From Candidatus Dormiibacterota bacterium (lineage in GTDB: Bacteria; Vulcanimicrobiota; Vulcanimicrobiia; Vulcanimicrobiales; Vulcanimicrobiaceae): 58,448 nt of DNA. The position numbers and the translations under genes are program-made. The DNA lies in contig DATKQG010000011.1 in NCBI GenBank assembly GCA_035532835.1, positions 1-58,448 of the forward strand, in the 5' to 3' direction. Positions 51,501-58,448 of the stretch are shown here, one piece after another. Each line of letters opens with the position of its first letter. Position 1 is the stretch's first letter. Under the pieces are notes generated by a model, which made no database searches, was not told the origin of the DNA, and saw nothing but the letters and a program-made list of their open reading frames with translations.

Positions 51501-51817
51501 GCCGAGTCCTTTCCGATGCGTGCGTACTCCCGGTCGATGCTGCCGCGCAGCACGTGGTAGGCCATCAGGTAGTCGCCCCGGAGGGAGGCAAGCGGCGCGC
51601 GGAACGTCTCGGGCTTGTTGTGCTCGATGGCAGCGTGAGAGTACCACGCCGGCCCGTACCCGGCGGCCAGGCCGACGGCCGCCAGCCACGGCTTGCGCAA
51701 CGCGATCGCTCCGAGAACGATCGCGGTTGCCGCGATCGTCCCGGCGACGTGATAGGCCCGGGTTCGCGGGTCGCGGTGAGCGGCGAGGTAACGCGGCCAA
51801 AACTCTTCGAACGTCAT
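51497..51817 (-). CDS. DUF962/Mpo1-like membrane protein
   Basis: A 106-residue protein starting MTFEEFWPRYLAAHRDPRTR with two or more short hydrophobic segments (IAATAIVLGAIALRKPWLA; AAGYGPAWYSHAAIEHNKPETF) and the conserved YHxxG and H-x4-N-x-P motifs of the DUF962/YGL010w family. Yeast Mpo1 of this family is a 2-hydroxy fatty acid dioxygenase using iron bound by such histidines, so a lipid oxidation role is possible here. ATG 51817 fits the family start; first gene of the coupled operon to 47833. The longer frame to 52078 lies antisense to a lipoprotein gene. Confidence 0.8.
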   Translation of the reverse strand: MTFEEFWPRYLAAHRDPRTRAYHVAGTIAATAIVLGAIALRKPWLAAVGLAAGYGPAWYSHAAIEHNKPETFRAPLASLRGDYLMAYHVLRGSIDREYARIGKDSA

Positions 51818-51897
51818 AGTACCGAAGGGCTTACGGGGCTTGGCGCGCTTCTCCTCGAAAGCGGCAGCGTTCCTCGTTCGACATCTTGGAGGGGTAG

Positions 51898-52584
51898 ATG
51901 AAGTTCCGCTACGCCGCCGTCGTATTGGCGGTGCTGACCGCGTGTTCGCATGGATCGACGACGACATCGGGCTCGAGCCCGTCGTCCGAAACGGCGACGA
52001 CGAATCCGGTCGATTTTCCGCTCTACGCCGGTAGCGCCGTCGTCGCAACGCGCGATTGGCATGCCACGGTCGGCGCAACTACCGCTCAAAACCAGCGCAG
52101 CATCTACGGCCAGGGCGCCGGGTCGTACGCCGGGCATGAGGTGATCGCGCAGACCTCGGCGACCCTCCCGCAACTCGAATCGTGGATCGATACGATCGAC
52201 CGGATGCCGCCCCTAGGCTACACCGTCGCTCTCAAGGGAAGCGCGCTCGACGAAGCGCGTCTGCGTGCCAACGCGCTCGGCTTAGCGTTCGGGTCGTTCG
52301 AGAAACCGATCGCGGGCAAGCGTCATACCGTGGTGGTGATTGCGATCGATCCGGCCCAGCTCGATGCCAAAGCCGGCTCGTTCATCAGCTTGATCGGTAA
52401 ATACAAGATGCTCCCCGCCGTATTTCGCGACCCGATCGACGCGCAAGCCAAGGCGCGGACCGGCTTTACGGTGAGCGAAGCGCTCGACCCCAATACGCCC
52501 ATCGGCGCGGCCCTGGGCGCACTTTCGACGCTTCGCTCCTCCGGCCAACGAGGCATCGTACTGCTCGACGCTAGTAAGAGGTAA
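51898..52584 (+). CDS. Putative lipoprotein
   Basis: A 228-residue protein with a short signal ending in the lipobox LTAC (Cys about residue 16), a Ser/Thr-rich linker (about 17-37) and a mixed alpha/beta domain (about 40-228) with FPLYAGSAVVATRDW and RHTVVVIAIDPAQLDAKAGSF. I recognise no family. TGGAGGGG precedes ATG 51898. The next gene follows after one base, so the two probably form an operon at the outer membrane. Confidence 0.75.
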   Translation: MKFRYAAVVLAVLTACSHGSTTTSGSSPSSETATTNPVDFPLYAGSAVVATRDWHATVGATTAQNQRSIYGQGAGSYAGHEVIAQTSATLPQLESWIDTIDRMPPLGYTVALKGSALDEARLRANALGLAFGSFEKPIAGKRHTVVVIAIDPAQLDAKAGSFISLIGKYKMLPAVFRDPIDAQAKARTGFTVSEALDPNTPIGAALGALSTLRSSGQRGIVLLDASKR

Positions 52585-52585
52585 T

Positions 52586-53329
52586 GTGATCCGTTCCGTA
52601 CTCGTGGCATGTGCGCTGTTTTGCGCTGCCGCCGGCAGTGCTTCTGCCGATACCCCTGCTAGCCCGATTCCGCAGACCTATTTCGGCGTCCAGGGGCTGA
52701 TGATCGTGGGGCAGCATCGCGACGTTGCCGGTACGCAGCACGGTATCGGCGGCGCGCCGCTGCTCGAAATTGGCGCCGGCACCAAGCGCTTCGCGCTCCA
52801 TCTGGAAGGCATTCCGGTTGTGAGCGCGCCGCAACGGGCATCGGCTTTTTACGGCCAGGCAACACCGGCTCTAGGCCTCTTTAACGGCGATGTGGAGGCC
52901 GCGCTCGATGCGCGGCGCGACGTGTGGCTCGGCATCGGTACGACGATCATCAATCAGCGCACTCCGCTGCCGAATCTTCAGCAAGTCGTTTCGTCCCGGT
53001 TAGCCGGCGTGCGCTACACGCTCGTCGCGCGCCGGTCCACGCGATCGCCCGGGCATTTTATCGAAGCGTATCTTGGCGTGGCGCCCAGCCTCGCCGGCGT
53101 CGATCGTTTTCTGTATAGCGACGGGGTCACGGCGCCGGTGAACAAGGACGAACGCGCCTCCGAACTGGACGCATCGCTTGCATTCGGTTGGCATCACCGC
53201 CGCACCGAGTGGCTTTTCGGCGTGCGGACGCTCAATTTCACGGCGCGATTTATCGCGACGGGCGAGGCGGCCGACCGGAACGTGGGGATCGGCCCGATGA
53301 TCGAATGGCGTCATCTGCTACGGCCCTGA
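52586..53329 (+). CDS. Predicted small outer-membrane barrel protein
   Basis: A 247-residue protein with a signal peptide (about 1-22, ending SASA) and a body of about eight to ten alternating amphipathic strands (for example RDVWLGIGTTIINQRT; HFIEAYLGVAPSLAG; RTEWLFGVRTLNFTARF). This fits a small barrel such as an acyl-transferase-like or OmpW-like protein, but no specific family is clear. Start GTG 52586 with AAGAGG upstream, one base after the lipoprotein stop. Its end overlaps the alkyltransferase-like gene convergently by 80 bp. Confidence 0.6.
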   Translation: MIRSVLVACALFCAAAGSASADTPASPIPQTYFGVQGLMIVGQHRDVAGTQHGIGGAPLLEIGAGTKRFALHLEGIPVVSAPQRASAFYGQATPALGLFNGDVEAALDARRDVWLGIGTTIINQRTPLPNLQQVVSSRLAGVRYTLVARRSTRSPGHFIEAYLGVAPSLAGVDRFLYSDGVTAPVNKDERASELDASLAFGWHHRRTEWLFGVRTLNFTARFIATGEAADRNVGIGPMIEWRHLLRP

Positions 53330-53843
53330 ACAGGCCCTCGAAATGCAGTAAAGCGCGGCGGGTCGAGCCCACGCCCGCGCCCTTGATGCGGCCGTCGGCG
53401 CCGACCACGCGATGTGCGGGGATGAAGAGATCGAATGGGGATCGGCCCATGGCCATAGCGACGGCCCGGTGCGCGCGCGGATACCCCAGCGCTCGCCCGA
53501 CGTCGGCATACGAGATCGTTTCGCCGAACGGCAGTTGCGCGACGAAACGCCAGATCGCCACTTGCATCGGCGTGCCCGCCAGGGCGAGCGGCACGTCGAA
53601 GCGATCGAGCCGCCGGGAGAAATAGGCGTTTACTTGTAGGCGCACCTGCGCCAATAGCGGATGCGGCGCGGGCTCGCTCTTCGCGCGAGTTCGGGCGACA
53701 AAATCGCTCGCGGTGATCGCGTCTCCATCGGTCGCGACCAGCAAGTCGATCCCCAGCGGCGTGCGGATGCGCGTGCGCAAAGCAGGGATCGCTTCTCCGT
53801 TGCGAACAAGCAGACGTGATGATCGTTGCACGTTACCGTTCAT
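53250..53843 (-). CDS. Alkyltransferase-like protein (ATL) with PAHR in place of PCHR
   Basis: The 197-residue product matches O6-alkylguanine-DNA alkyltransferases: N-terminal domain (about 1-85) then TPMQVAIWRFVAQLPFGETIS and the C-terminal DNA-binding FIPAHRVVGADGRIKGAG and GLxxKxxLL-like end. The active-site Cys of PCHR is replaced by Ala (codon GCA), so it cannot accept alkyl groups. Such ATL proteins bind alkylated bases and recruit nucleotide excision repair; an Ala variant is known in Thermus. Presence of an Ogt-like N-terminal domain is unusual for ATL proteins, which are often only about 100 residues. Confidence 0.82.
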   Translation of the reverse strand: MNGNVQRSSRLLVRNGEAIPALRTRIRTPLGIDLLVATDGDAITASDFVARTRAKSEPAPHPLLAQVRLQVNAYFSRRLDRFDVPLALAGTPMQVAIWRFVAQLPFGETISYADVGRALGYPRAHRAVAMAMGRSPFDLFIPAHRVVGADGRIKGAGVGSTRRALLHFEGLFRAVADDAIRSSGRSPRSGRPPRPSR

Positions 53844-53892
53844 TCATCGTTCGCGGTTGGAGCCTTTCTTCGACGCCGGTCCAGGCACCGTA

Positions 53893-54759
53893 ATGCGTGG
53901 AAAGACGCTCTTTATCAGCGGTGCGAGCCGCGGCATCGGCTTGGCGATCGCCCTGCGGGCCGCTCGCGACGGCGCTAATGTCGCCATCGTCGCAAAAACG
54001 ACGCAGGCGCATCCGAAGCTCCCGGGCACGATCTTCACCGCGGCAGCGGAGATCGAGGCTGCGGGCGGCCGAGCGCTCCCGATCCAGTGCGACATTCGCA
54101 GCGAAGAACAAGTCGAGGCTGCGGTCGCTAAAACGGTCGAGAGGTTCGGCGGGATCGATGCATGCATCAACAATGCGAGCGCCATCGCGCTGACCGGGAC
54201 GCTGCAAACGGATATGAAACGCTACGACCTGATGCACAGCATCAACACGCGTGGCACGTTTCTCTGCTCCAAGGCGACGATTCCGCACCTGTTGAACGCC
54301 TCGAATCCGCACATCCTCAACATGGCGCCGCCGCTGGACATGCACCCGCGCTGGTTTGCGGGACACGTCGCCTACACGATGGCAAAATACGGCATGTCGA
54401 TGTGTACCCTCGGGATGGCGGCCGAATTCAAGAGCAAAGGCATCGCGGTGAACTCGCTCTGGCCGTTGACCGCGATCGATACCGCCGCCGTGCGGAACGT
54501 ACTCGGTGGCGACGGTATGGCCAAGCTCTCACGCAAGCCCGAAATCGTCGCCGACGCCGCGATAGCGATTCTCGGCCGGCCGGCCGCGGATTGTACCGGC
54601 AATTTCTTCATCGACGAAGAAGTGCTTCGCGCCGAGGGCATCACCGATTTCGCGCCCTATGCAAACGACCCGTCCTCGCCGCTCGTCCCCGATTTCTTTG
54701 TGCCCGACGAAGTCCTTGCGCGCTCGTCGACGCCGCTCCAACGATTGCCGTGGTCATGA
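53893..54759 (+). CDS. Short-chain dehydrogenase of HSDL2-like type
   Basis: The 288-residue Rossmann oxidoreductase has the NAD(P) motif SGASRGIGLAIALRAARDGA, KTTQAHPKLPGTIFTAAAEI, NNAS, and the catalytic YTMAK (Tyr, Lys). This wording is that of the HSDL2 subgroup. The catalytic Ser of HSDL2 (NISPP) reads Ala here (NMAPPLDM), which may reduce or alter activity. ATG 53893 gives a product starting at the beta-strand before the glycine motif; the frame to 53713 is antisense to the ATL gene. It overlaps the isomerase gene by 4 bp, and a fatty-acid or aromatic-acid CoA pathway is plausible. Confidence 0.87.
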   Translation: MRGKTLFISGASRGIGLAIALRAARDGANVAIVAKTTQAHPKLPGTIFTAAAEIEAAGGRALPIQCDIRSEEQVEAAVAKTVERFGGIDACINNASAIALTGTLQTDMKRYDLMHSINTRGTFLCSKATIPHLLNASNPHILNMAPPLDMHPRWFAGHVAYTMAKYGMSMCTLGMAAEFKSKGIAVNSLWPLTAIDTAAVRNVLGGDGMAKLSRKPEIVADAAIAILGRPAADCTGNFFIDEEVLRAEGITDFAPYANDPSSPLVPDFFVPDEVLARSSTPLQRLPWS

Positions 54760-55496
54760 ACGAACAGATTCTCTATGCCAAAACGGGTGCGGTTGCGACG
54801 ATTCGCTTGAATCGCCCCGAAAAGAAAAACGCCCTCACCACCGCGATGTATGCGACGTTATCCGAAGCGATCGCCGACGCCGCGCGCGATGCGGACGTAC
54901 GCGCGATCGCGCTGCTCGGCGGCAACGATTTCACCGCCGGCAACGACATCGCGGATTTCGTCGCGAGCGGCGGAATGGGCGACGACCCTCCGCCGGTGCG
55001 CTTCCTGCGCGCGCTCGGCGACTGCCCGAAACCGATTATCGCGGGCGTACGGGGCGCCGCGATCGGGATCGGCACGACCATGTTGATGCATTGCGATGCG
55101 GTCGTCTTAGGCGATTCTGTGAAGATGGCGATGCCGTTCACCAAACTCGGCCTCGTGCCCGAGGGCGGCTCGAGCGTGTTGCTGCCGTTGATTGCGGGAC
55201 GCTTGCGGGCATGGTGGCTGCTGCTCTCGAGCGAAACGTTCGGCGCCGACGAAGCGATGCGCGTTGGGCTCGCGACGCGCGTGGTTGCCGACGAAGAGAC
55301 CGACGCGACGGCCCTCTCGATGTGCGAACAATTAGCGAAGCTCCCGCCGAAGGCGGTTGCCAATGCAAAACGCATGCTCAAGGAACCGTTTGCCGAGCTG
55401 GTTCGCACGACGATGGACGAGGAGTTTCGCGCTTTTGCCGAGGCTTTGCGCGGCGATGAGGCTCGGGCCGCGCTGACGAGCTTTCTGCAACGGTAG
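54756..55496 (+). CDS. Enoyl-CoA isomerase/hydratase (crotonase fold)
   Basis: A 246-residue crotonase-family protein: NRPEKKNALTTAMYATLSEA, FTAGNDIADF, oxyanion-hole GVRGAAIGIGTTML and MPFTKLGLVPEGGSSVLLP. The usual hydratase Glu144 is Phe here, while the PEGGSS Glu matches the catalytic residue of delta3-delta2-enoyl-CoA isomerases (ECI2/PaaG-like). Isomerase activity is therefore more likely than hydration. It overlaps both the SDR gene and the HutD/Ves gene, forming a three-gene coupled unit. Confidence 0.85.
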   Translation: MNEQILYAKTGAVATIRLNRPEKKNALTTAMYATLSEAIADAARDADVRAIALLGGNDFTAGNDIADFVASGGMGDDPPPVRFLRALGDCPKPIIAGVRGAAIGIGTTMLMHCDAVVLGDSVKMAMPFTKLGLVPEGGSSVLLPLIAGRLRAWWLLLSSETFGADEAMRVGLATRVVADEETDATALSMCEQLAKLPPKAVANAKRMLKEPFAELVRTTMDEEFRAFAEALRGDEARAALTSFLQR

Positions 55497-56026
55497 TGCC
55501 CATACGGCGTATAGCGCGCGCGGCCTACCGTCGCGCGCCATGGAAAAACGGCTACGGTACCACCTTGGATATCGCGATCGCTCCGGGAAGCGAGCCTGCG
55601 TGGCGTGTCTCGCTCGCGAGCATCGAACGGGCCGGCCCGTTTTCGGATTTTACGGGATACGATCGTACGATCGTCGTCGTCAGCGGGAACGGGTGCGTGC
55701 TGCGATTCGACGACGACGAAGCCGTAACGCTCGAGGCTTTACGGCCCTACGCGTTCCGCGGAGAGCGGGCGGTTTCGGCCGACCTCCAAGACGGACCGGT
55801 CGAGGCGTTGAACGTGATGTCCAAGCGTATCGAGTGCGCGCACCGGGTCGGCCTCCATCGTCCCGGCGCACCGTTGCTGCGATCGCACGGAGCGCTGGTG
55901 TCGCTGCTCTACGTGCTCGATTCTGATGAGGCGGGAGATACCGTCATCGATCCATCCGATTCCGCCGATCTTGCTCGATATGGTATCGATATCGTCGTGG
56001 ACCGGCTAGCGGAACCCCTCGCGTAG
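55496..56026 (+). CDS. HutD/Ves family protein
   Basis: A 176-residue cupin-like protein with the family start YRRAPWKNGYGTTLDIAIAP, AWRVSLASIERAGPFSDFTG then YDRTIVVVSGNGCVLRFDDD. HutD/Ves proteins accompany histidine utilisation in some bacteria and are cold-linked in E. coli; biochemical function is not settled. GTG 55496 shares a base with the upstream stop (TAGTG), so it is translationally coupled to the isomerase. No hut genes are visible in the window. Confidence 0.85.
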   Translation: MPIRRIARAAYRRAPWKNGYGTTLDIAIAPGSEPAWRVSLASIERAGPFSDFTGYDRTIVVVSGNGCVLRFDDDEAVTLEALRPYAFRGERAVSADLQDGPVEALNVMSKRIECAHRVGLHRPGAPLLRSHGALVSLLYVLDSDEAGDTVIDPSDSADLARYGIDIVVDRLAEPLA

Positions 56027-56027
56027 C

Positions 56028-58364
56028 CTAACTTGCATGGGCCTCGAACTCCAGCAACTCCGAGAGTTCGATTGCCGGCGAGAACAAGAACCCTTGCGCA
56101 TACGACACGCCGAGCGATCGCAGGACGTTGAATTGCTCGATCGTTTCGACGCCCTCCGCGACCGTGTAAAACCCCAGCGTTTTTGCCAGCGCGACGATGC
56201 TGCGAACGATGGCCACCGCTTGCCGGTCGGTCGCGAGCGGATCGACGAACGAGCGGTCGATTTTGAGCCCGGCGATCGGCAATCGATGGAGGTACGCGAG
56301 CGACGAGTGGCCGGCTCCAAAATCGTCGACGATGATCTTGATGCCGTTGCGATGCAGTTGATCGAGTGCGGCGTGGGCCTGATAGGCGTCGGTCATCACC
56401 GCGGTTTCCGTAATCTCGAGCCGAATAAGATCGGTTGAAACGGCATGGATTCGGAGCGCGTCGGCAACCTGGCTCGCGAGTTTCGTGGTGGTCAGTTGCG
56501 TCGCCGAAACATTGATCGCAATCGTCGTATTTGGGAAGCGCCTAAAGAGTGCGGCCGAGTCTCGGCAGACGCTATCGAGGATCGAGGCATCGATCGCCGA
56601 GATCAATCCATGCGATTCGGCGTAACCGATGAAATCCGCAGCTTGCAAAACGCCGTGGCCGGGCCGATTCCAGCGCGCGAGCGCTTCGAACGAAACGATG
56701 GCGCGCGATTCGACATCGACGATGGGTTGGTAGTACGCGACGAACTCGTCGTGCTCGATCGCGTGGTGCAGATCGTTTTCCAACGCGGACTCCGCGGCCA
56801 CGCGCTCTCGCATTTCCGTATCGAAGATGGCGTATCTCGCTCGGCCCGTTCGCTTGGCATGATACATCGCGATGTCGGCATCGCGCAGGAGTTCTTCCGG
56901 CCGGCTATAGCTCGCATCGACCAGGACGACGCCGATCGACGCCGTCGTATAGACAGCGCGGCCGGTCACCACCATCGGCTCCCGCAGGCACGCAAGGATG
57001 TGTTCGGCAACGGCGGGTGCACCCGCAGTATCGGTAGAGAGGAGTATGACGAATTCATCGCCCCCGAGCCGCGAGAGCGATGCTTGTGCGGGAAGCGCCT
57101 CGCGTAAGCGGACTGCAATGAGCTTGAGGAGCGTGTCGCCGGCTAAGTGCCCCAGCGTGTCGTTGATCATATTGAAATGATCGAGGTCGACGAAGAGGAT
57201 GGCGTAGTCGATCGCGTCACGGCTTGTCGCGATCGCTTCGGACGCAAACCCCCAAAACGCCGAGCGGTTGGGAAGCCCGGTCAGGGCATCCGTTTCGGCG
57301 GTTTTACGCAGCTCGATTTCGATGCGCCGGCCAACGGCGATGACGCTTTCCAGCCGGGCCTGCTCGATATCGCGCTCGACCGTCGCTTCACGCGAACGCC
57401 AGAGACGAATCATTCCAAAACCCAGCAAGCCGGCCAAAAACCATACGACGCCCGCGAAGGCGACGCTCCCCCACACGATGCGAGCGCGAGCGGCGTAGAG
57501 CGGGGCCGCATCACTTGAAAGGTGGAGGATCGCTCCTGTGTATCGTAGGGGAAGCTGACGATCGATCCGTGGGGTACCGTCGCGTGACATGGGCGCGGTT
57601 GCGAGCAGCGTTCGCACGTGATCACTGCCCTCAATGTATCCGATGTCGCCGCGATCCAAAGCCGATGCCATGAGCTCCTTAAACGTTACGGTGAGCGTAT
57701 CGACCGCCATAACGCCGACTAGGCGGCCGTTATGACGGACCGCTTTCAATGTGCTGATGAAGCTGCGTCCATTTTCGAAGTACGGGCCGGCGAAGGTCAA
57801 CGACCCGCTTGCGTGAGCGGCGCCCCGGTACCAATAGAGTCGCGTGTAATCATTGGCCTTATCCGAACCGTCGTTTTGCCAGAGCACTTCGTCGATGCCG
57901 CCGGGCATCCGGTGATCCTGGGGCGACGGTGGCGGGCCCGGTAGCGCGGCTCGCGGGAGGCGCGCCGCGTGATCGTACACGCTTACGAGGCGCGTGCGCC
58001 CGTCGAAGGCATACGGCGCATAGAAGACACCGAGCCCATAAACGCTGGAGTTCCGGTGCGAACGATAAAGCCCTAATACGAGCTGTTGCACCAGGCGTAG
58101 ATTGGCGCGTTGGGGCGCCAAGGCTTCGGACCCCGTCGTCGCCAGTTGGATTGCATCTCCAAAGAAGTCGTCGATCCGCTGTTCCATGAGATGTAAGCGC
58201 AACAACTGCGAGGACTCGAACTGGCGCTGGCTCTGGGCGATCCGCGCGCGAGCGTCCACGGCGATGAACCCCGTGGCCAGAACGGCCGCGAGGAGCAGGA
58301 CGACCAACCAATACCACGGCCTCCGATAACGGAGCACGCCCGTCGCGGCCGCCTCAAGCCCCAT
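56028..58364 (-). CDS. Membrane-anchored GGDEF-EAL protein with extracytoplasmic sensor
   Basis: The 778-residue protein has a membrane helix (about 16-36), a periplasmic dCACHE-like sensor (about 40-290), a second helix (about 300-320), a GGDEF domain (about 350-505; RLGGDEFVILL intact) and an EAL domain (about 515-770; FEALARW, NVSATQL, EITET, DDFGAG, KIDRSFV, AEGVE). The EAL residues needed for metal and substrate binding look complete, so it may hydrolyse c-di-GMP, while the GGDEF lacks an RxxD inhibitory site. ATG 58364 follows GGAGGAG. Convergent with the HutD/Ves gene (1 bp gap). Bases 58365-58448 hold only its leader. Confidence 0.9.
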   Translation of the reverse strand: MGLEAAATGVLRYRRPWYWLVVLLLAAVLATGFIAVDARARIAQSQRQFESSQLLRLHLMEQRIDDFFGDAIQLATTGSEALAPQRANLRLVQQLVLGLYRSHRNSSVYGLGVFYAPYAFDGRTRLVSVYDHAARLPRAALPGPPPSPQDHRMPGGIDEVLWQNDGSDKANDYTRLYWYRGAAHASGSLTFAGPYFENGRSFISTLKAVRHNGRLVGVMAVDTLTVTFKELMASALDRGDIGYIEGSDHVRTLLATAPMSRDGTPRIDRQLPLRYTGAILHLSSDAAPLYAARARIVWGSVAFAGVVWFLAGLLGFGMIRLWRSREATVERDIEQARLESVIAVGRRIEIELRKTAETDALTGLPNRSAFWGFASEAIATSRDAIDYAILFVDLDHFNMINDTLGHLAGDTLLKLIAVRLREALPAQASLSRLGGDEFVILLSTDTAGAPAVAEHILACLREPMVVTGRAVYTTASIGVVLVDASYSRPEELLRDADIAMYHAKRTGRARYAIFDTEMRERVAAESALENDLHHAIEHDEFVAYYQPIVDVESRAIVSFEALARWNRPGHGVLQAADFIGYAESHGLISAIDASILDSVCRDSAALFRRFPNTTIAINVSATQLTTTKLASQVADALRIHAVSTDLIRLEITETAVMTDAYQAHAALDQLHRNGIKIIVDDFGAGHSSLAYLHRLPIAGLKIDRSFVDPLATDRQAVAIVRSIVALAKTLGFYTVAEGVETIEQFNVLRSLGVSYAQGFLFSPAIELSELLEFEAHAS

Positions 58365-58448
58365 GAAAGCTCTCCTCCGTGGTTGCCTTCCAGCACTCCA
58401 GGCAGCGATTCGTTCGACGCCGGGCGCCCGGTTCATCGTGCCCGGCGG

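Noticed and set aside
54162-54755. Upstream extension of the enoyl-CoA isomerase frame
   Set aside because: The family fold begins at ATG 54756, which overlaps the SDR stop; the upstream part is out of frame with the SDR and low in hydrophobics.
1-58448. tRNA, rRNA, CRISPR array, phage or insertion sequence
   Set aside because: I looked for tRNA-like cloverleaf ends, regular short repeats with spacers, and transposase or integrase motifs and saw none.

Overview
The window is about 58 kb of high-GC DNA from a flagellated bacterium with a two-membrane envelope. Support for the double membrane comes from many signal peptides, one lipobox and several predicted outer-membrane beta-barrels. Gene order and the mix of domains (DUF11 surface proteins, a reduced Pel-type cluster, an M-box-controlled NRAMP relative) do not match a model genus. 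My best guess is an uncultured lineage such as Eremiobacterota/WPS-2. This is inference; no 16S rRNA or marker gene is present. There are no tRNAs, CRISPR arrays, insertion sequences or phage genes.

Layout. (1) 1-1341: a truncated copy of a repeated hairpin element, then a secreted TPR protein. (2) 1566-13028: a tight five-gene operon of very large exported proteins (DUF11 repeats, a predicted beta-barrel, a glycine-rich protein); two of them share a C-terminal module. (3) 13003-26781: housekeeping and signalling genes: RidA, aldo/keto reductase, PLP decarboxylase, a kinase/regulator/hybrid-kinase cassette, glutamine synthetase with a PucR-type regulator, a PAS-GAF-GGDEF cyclase, and a magnesium-type operon (MgtE_N/CBS protein plus NRAMP relative) behind an M-box riboswitch and terminator (26813-27054). 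(4) 27082-38909: flagellin, divergent from a second surface operon with a beta-barrel, three small pilin-like proteins, a PapD-like chaperone and a 1354-residue adhesin whose C-terminus resembles the pilins. A near-perfect sigma-28 promoter lies in front of the first pilin. (5) 38906-47832: DUF4149 protein, inositol-phosphatase-family protein and a compact Pel-like exopolysaccharide operon (deacetylase, barrel, GAF-REC-TPR regulator, PelF, PelG), flanked by two full copies of the hairpin element. (6) 47833-53843: a five-gene translationally coupled operon with tryptophan dioxygenase, kynureninase-like enzyme, MATE transporter, chagasin-type inhibitor and a DUF962 protein; then a lipoprotein, a barrel and an alkyltransferase-like protein. 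(7) 53893-58364: SDR, enoyl-CoA isomerase/hydratase, HutD/Ves protein and a GGDEF-EAL protein.

Common thread. Much of the window serves motile/sessile lifestyle and cell-surface construction: flagellin, two fibre/matrix systems, exopolysaccharide, and two c-di-GMP enzymes. The most novel signal is a family of about 180-bp three-way-junction elements (1-132, 40127-40308, 47643-47819). Their stems vary with compensation while the hairpin loops keep a GGA core closely matching the CsrA-binding consensus. GGA motifs also crowd the flagellin leader and one pilin leader, so a CsrA-type circuit is a testable unifying hypothesis.
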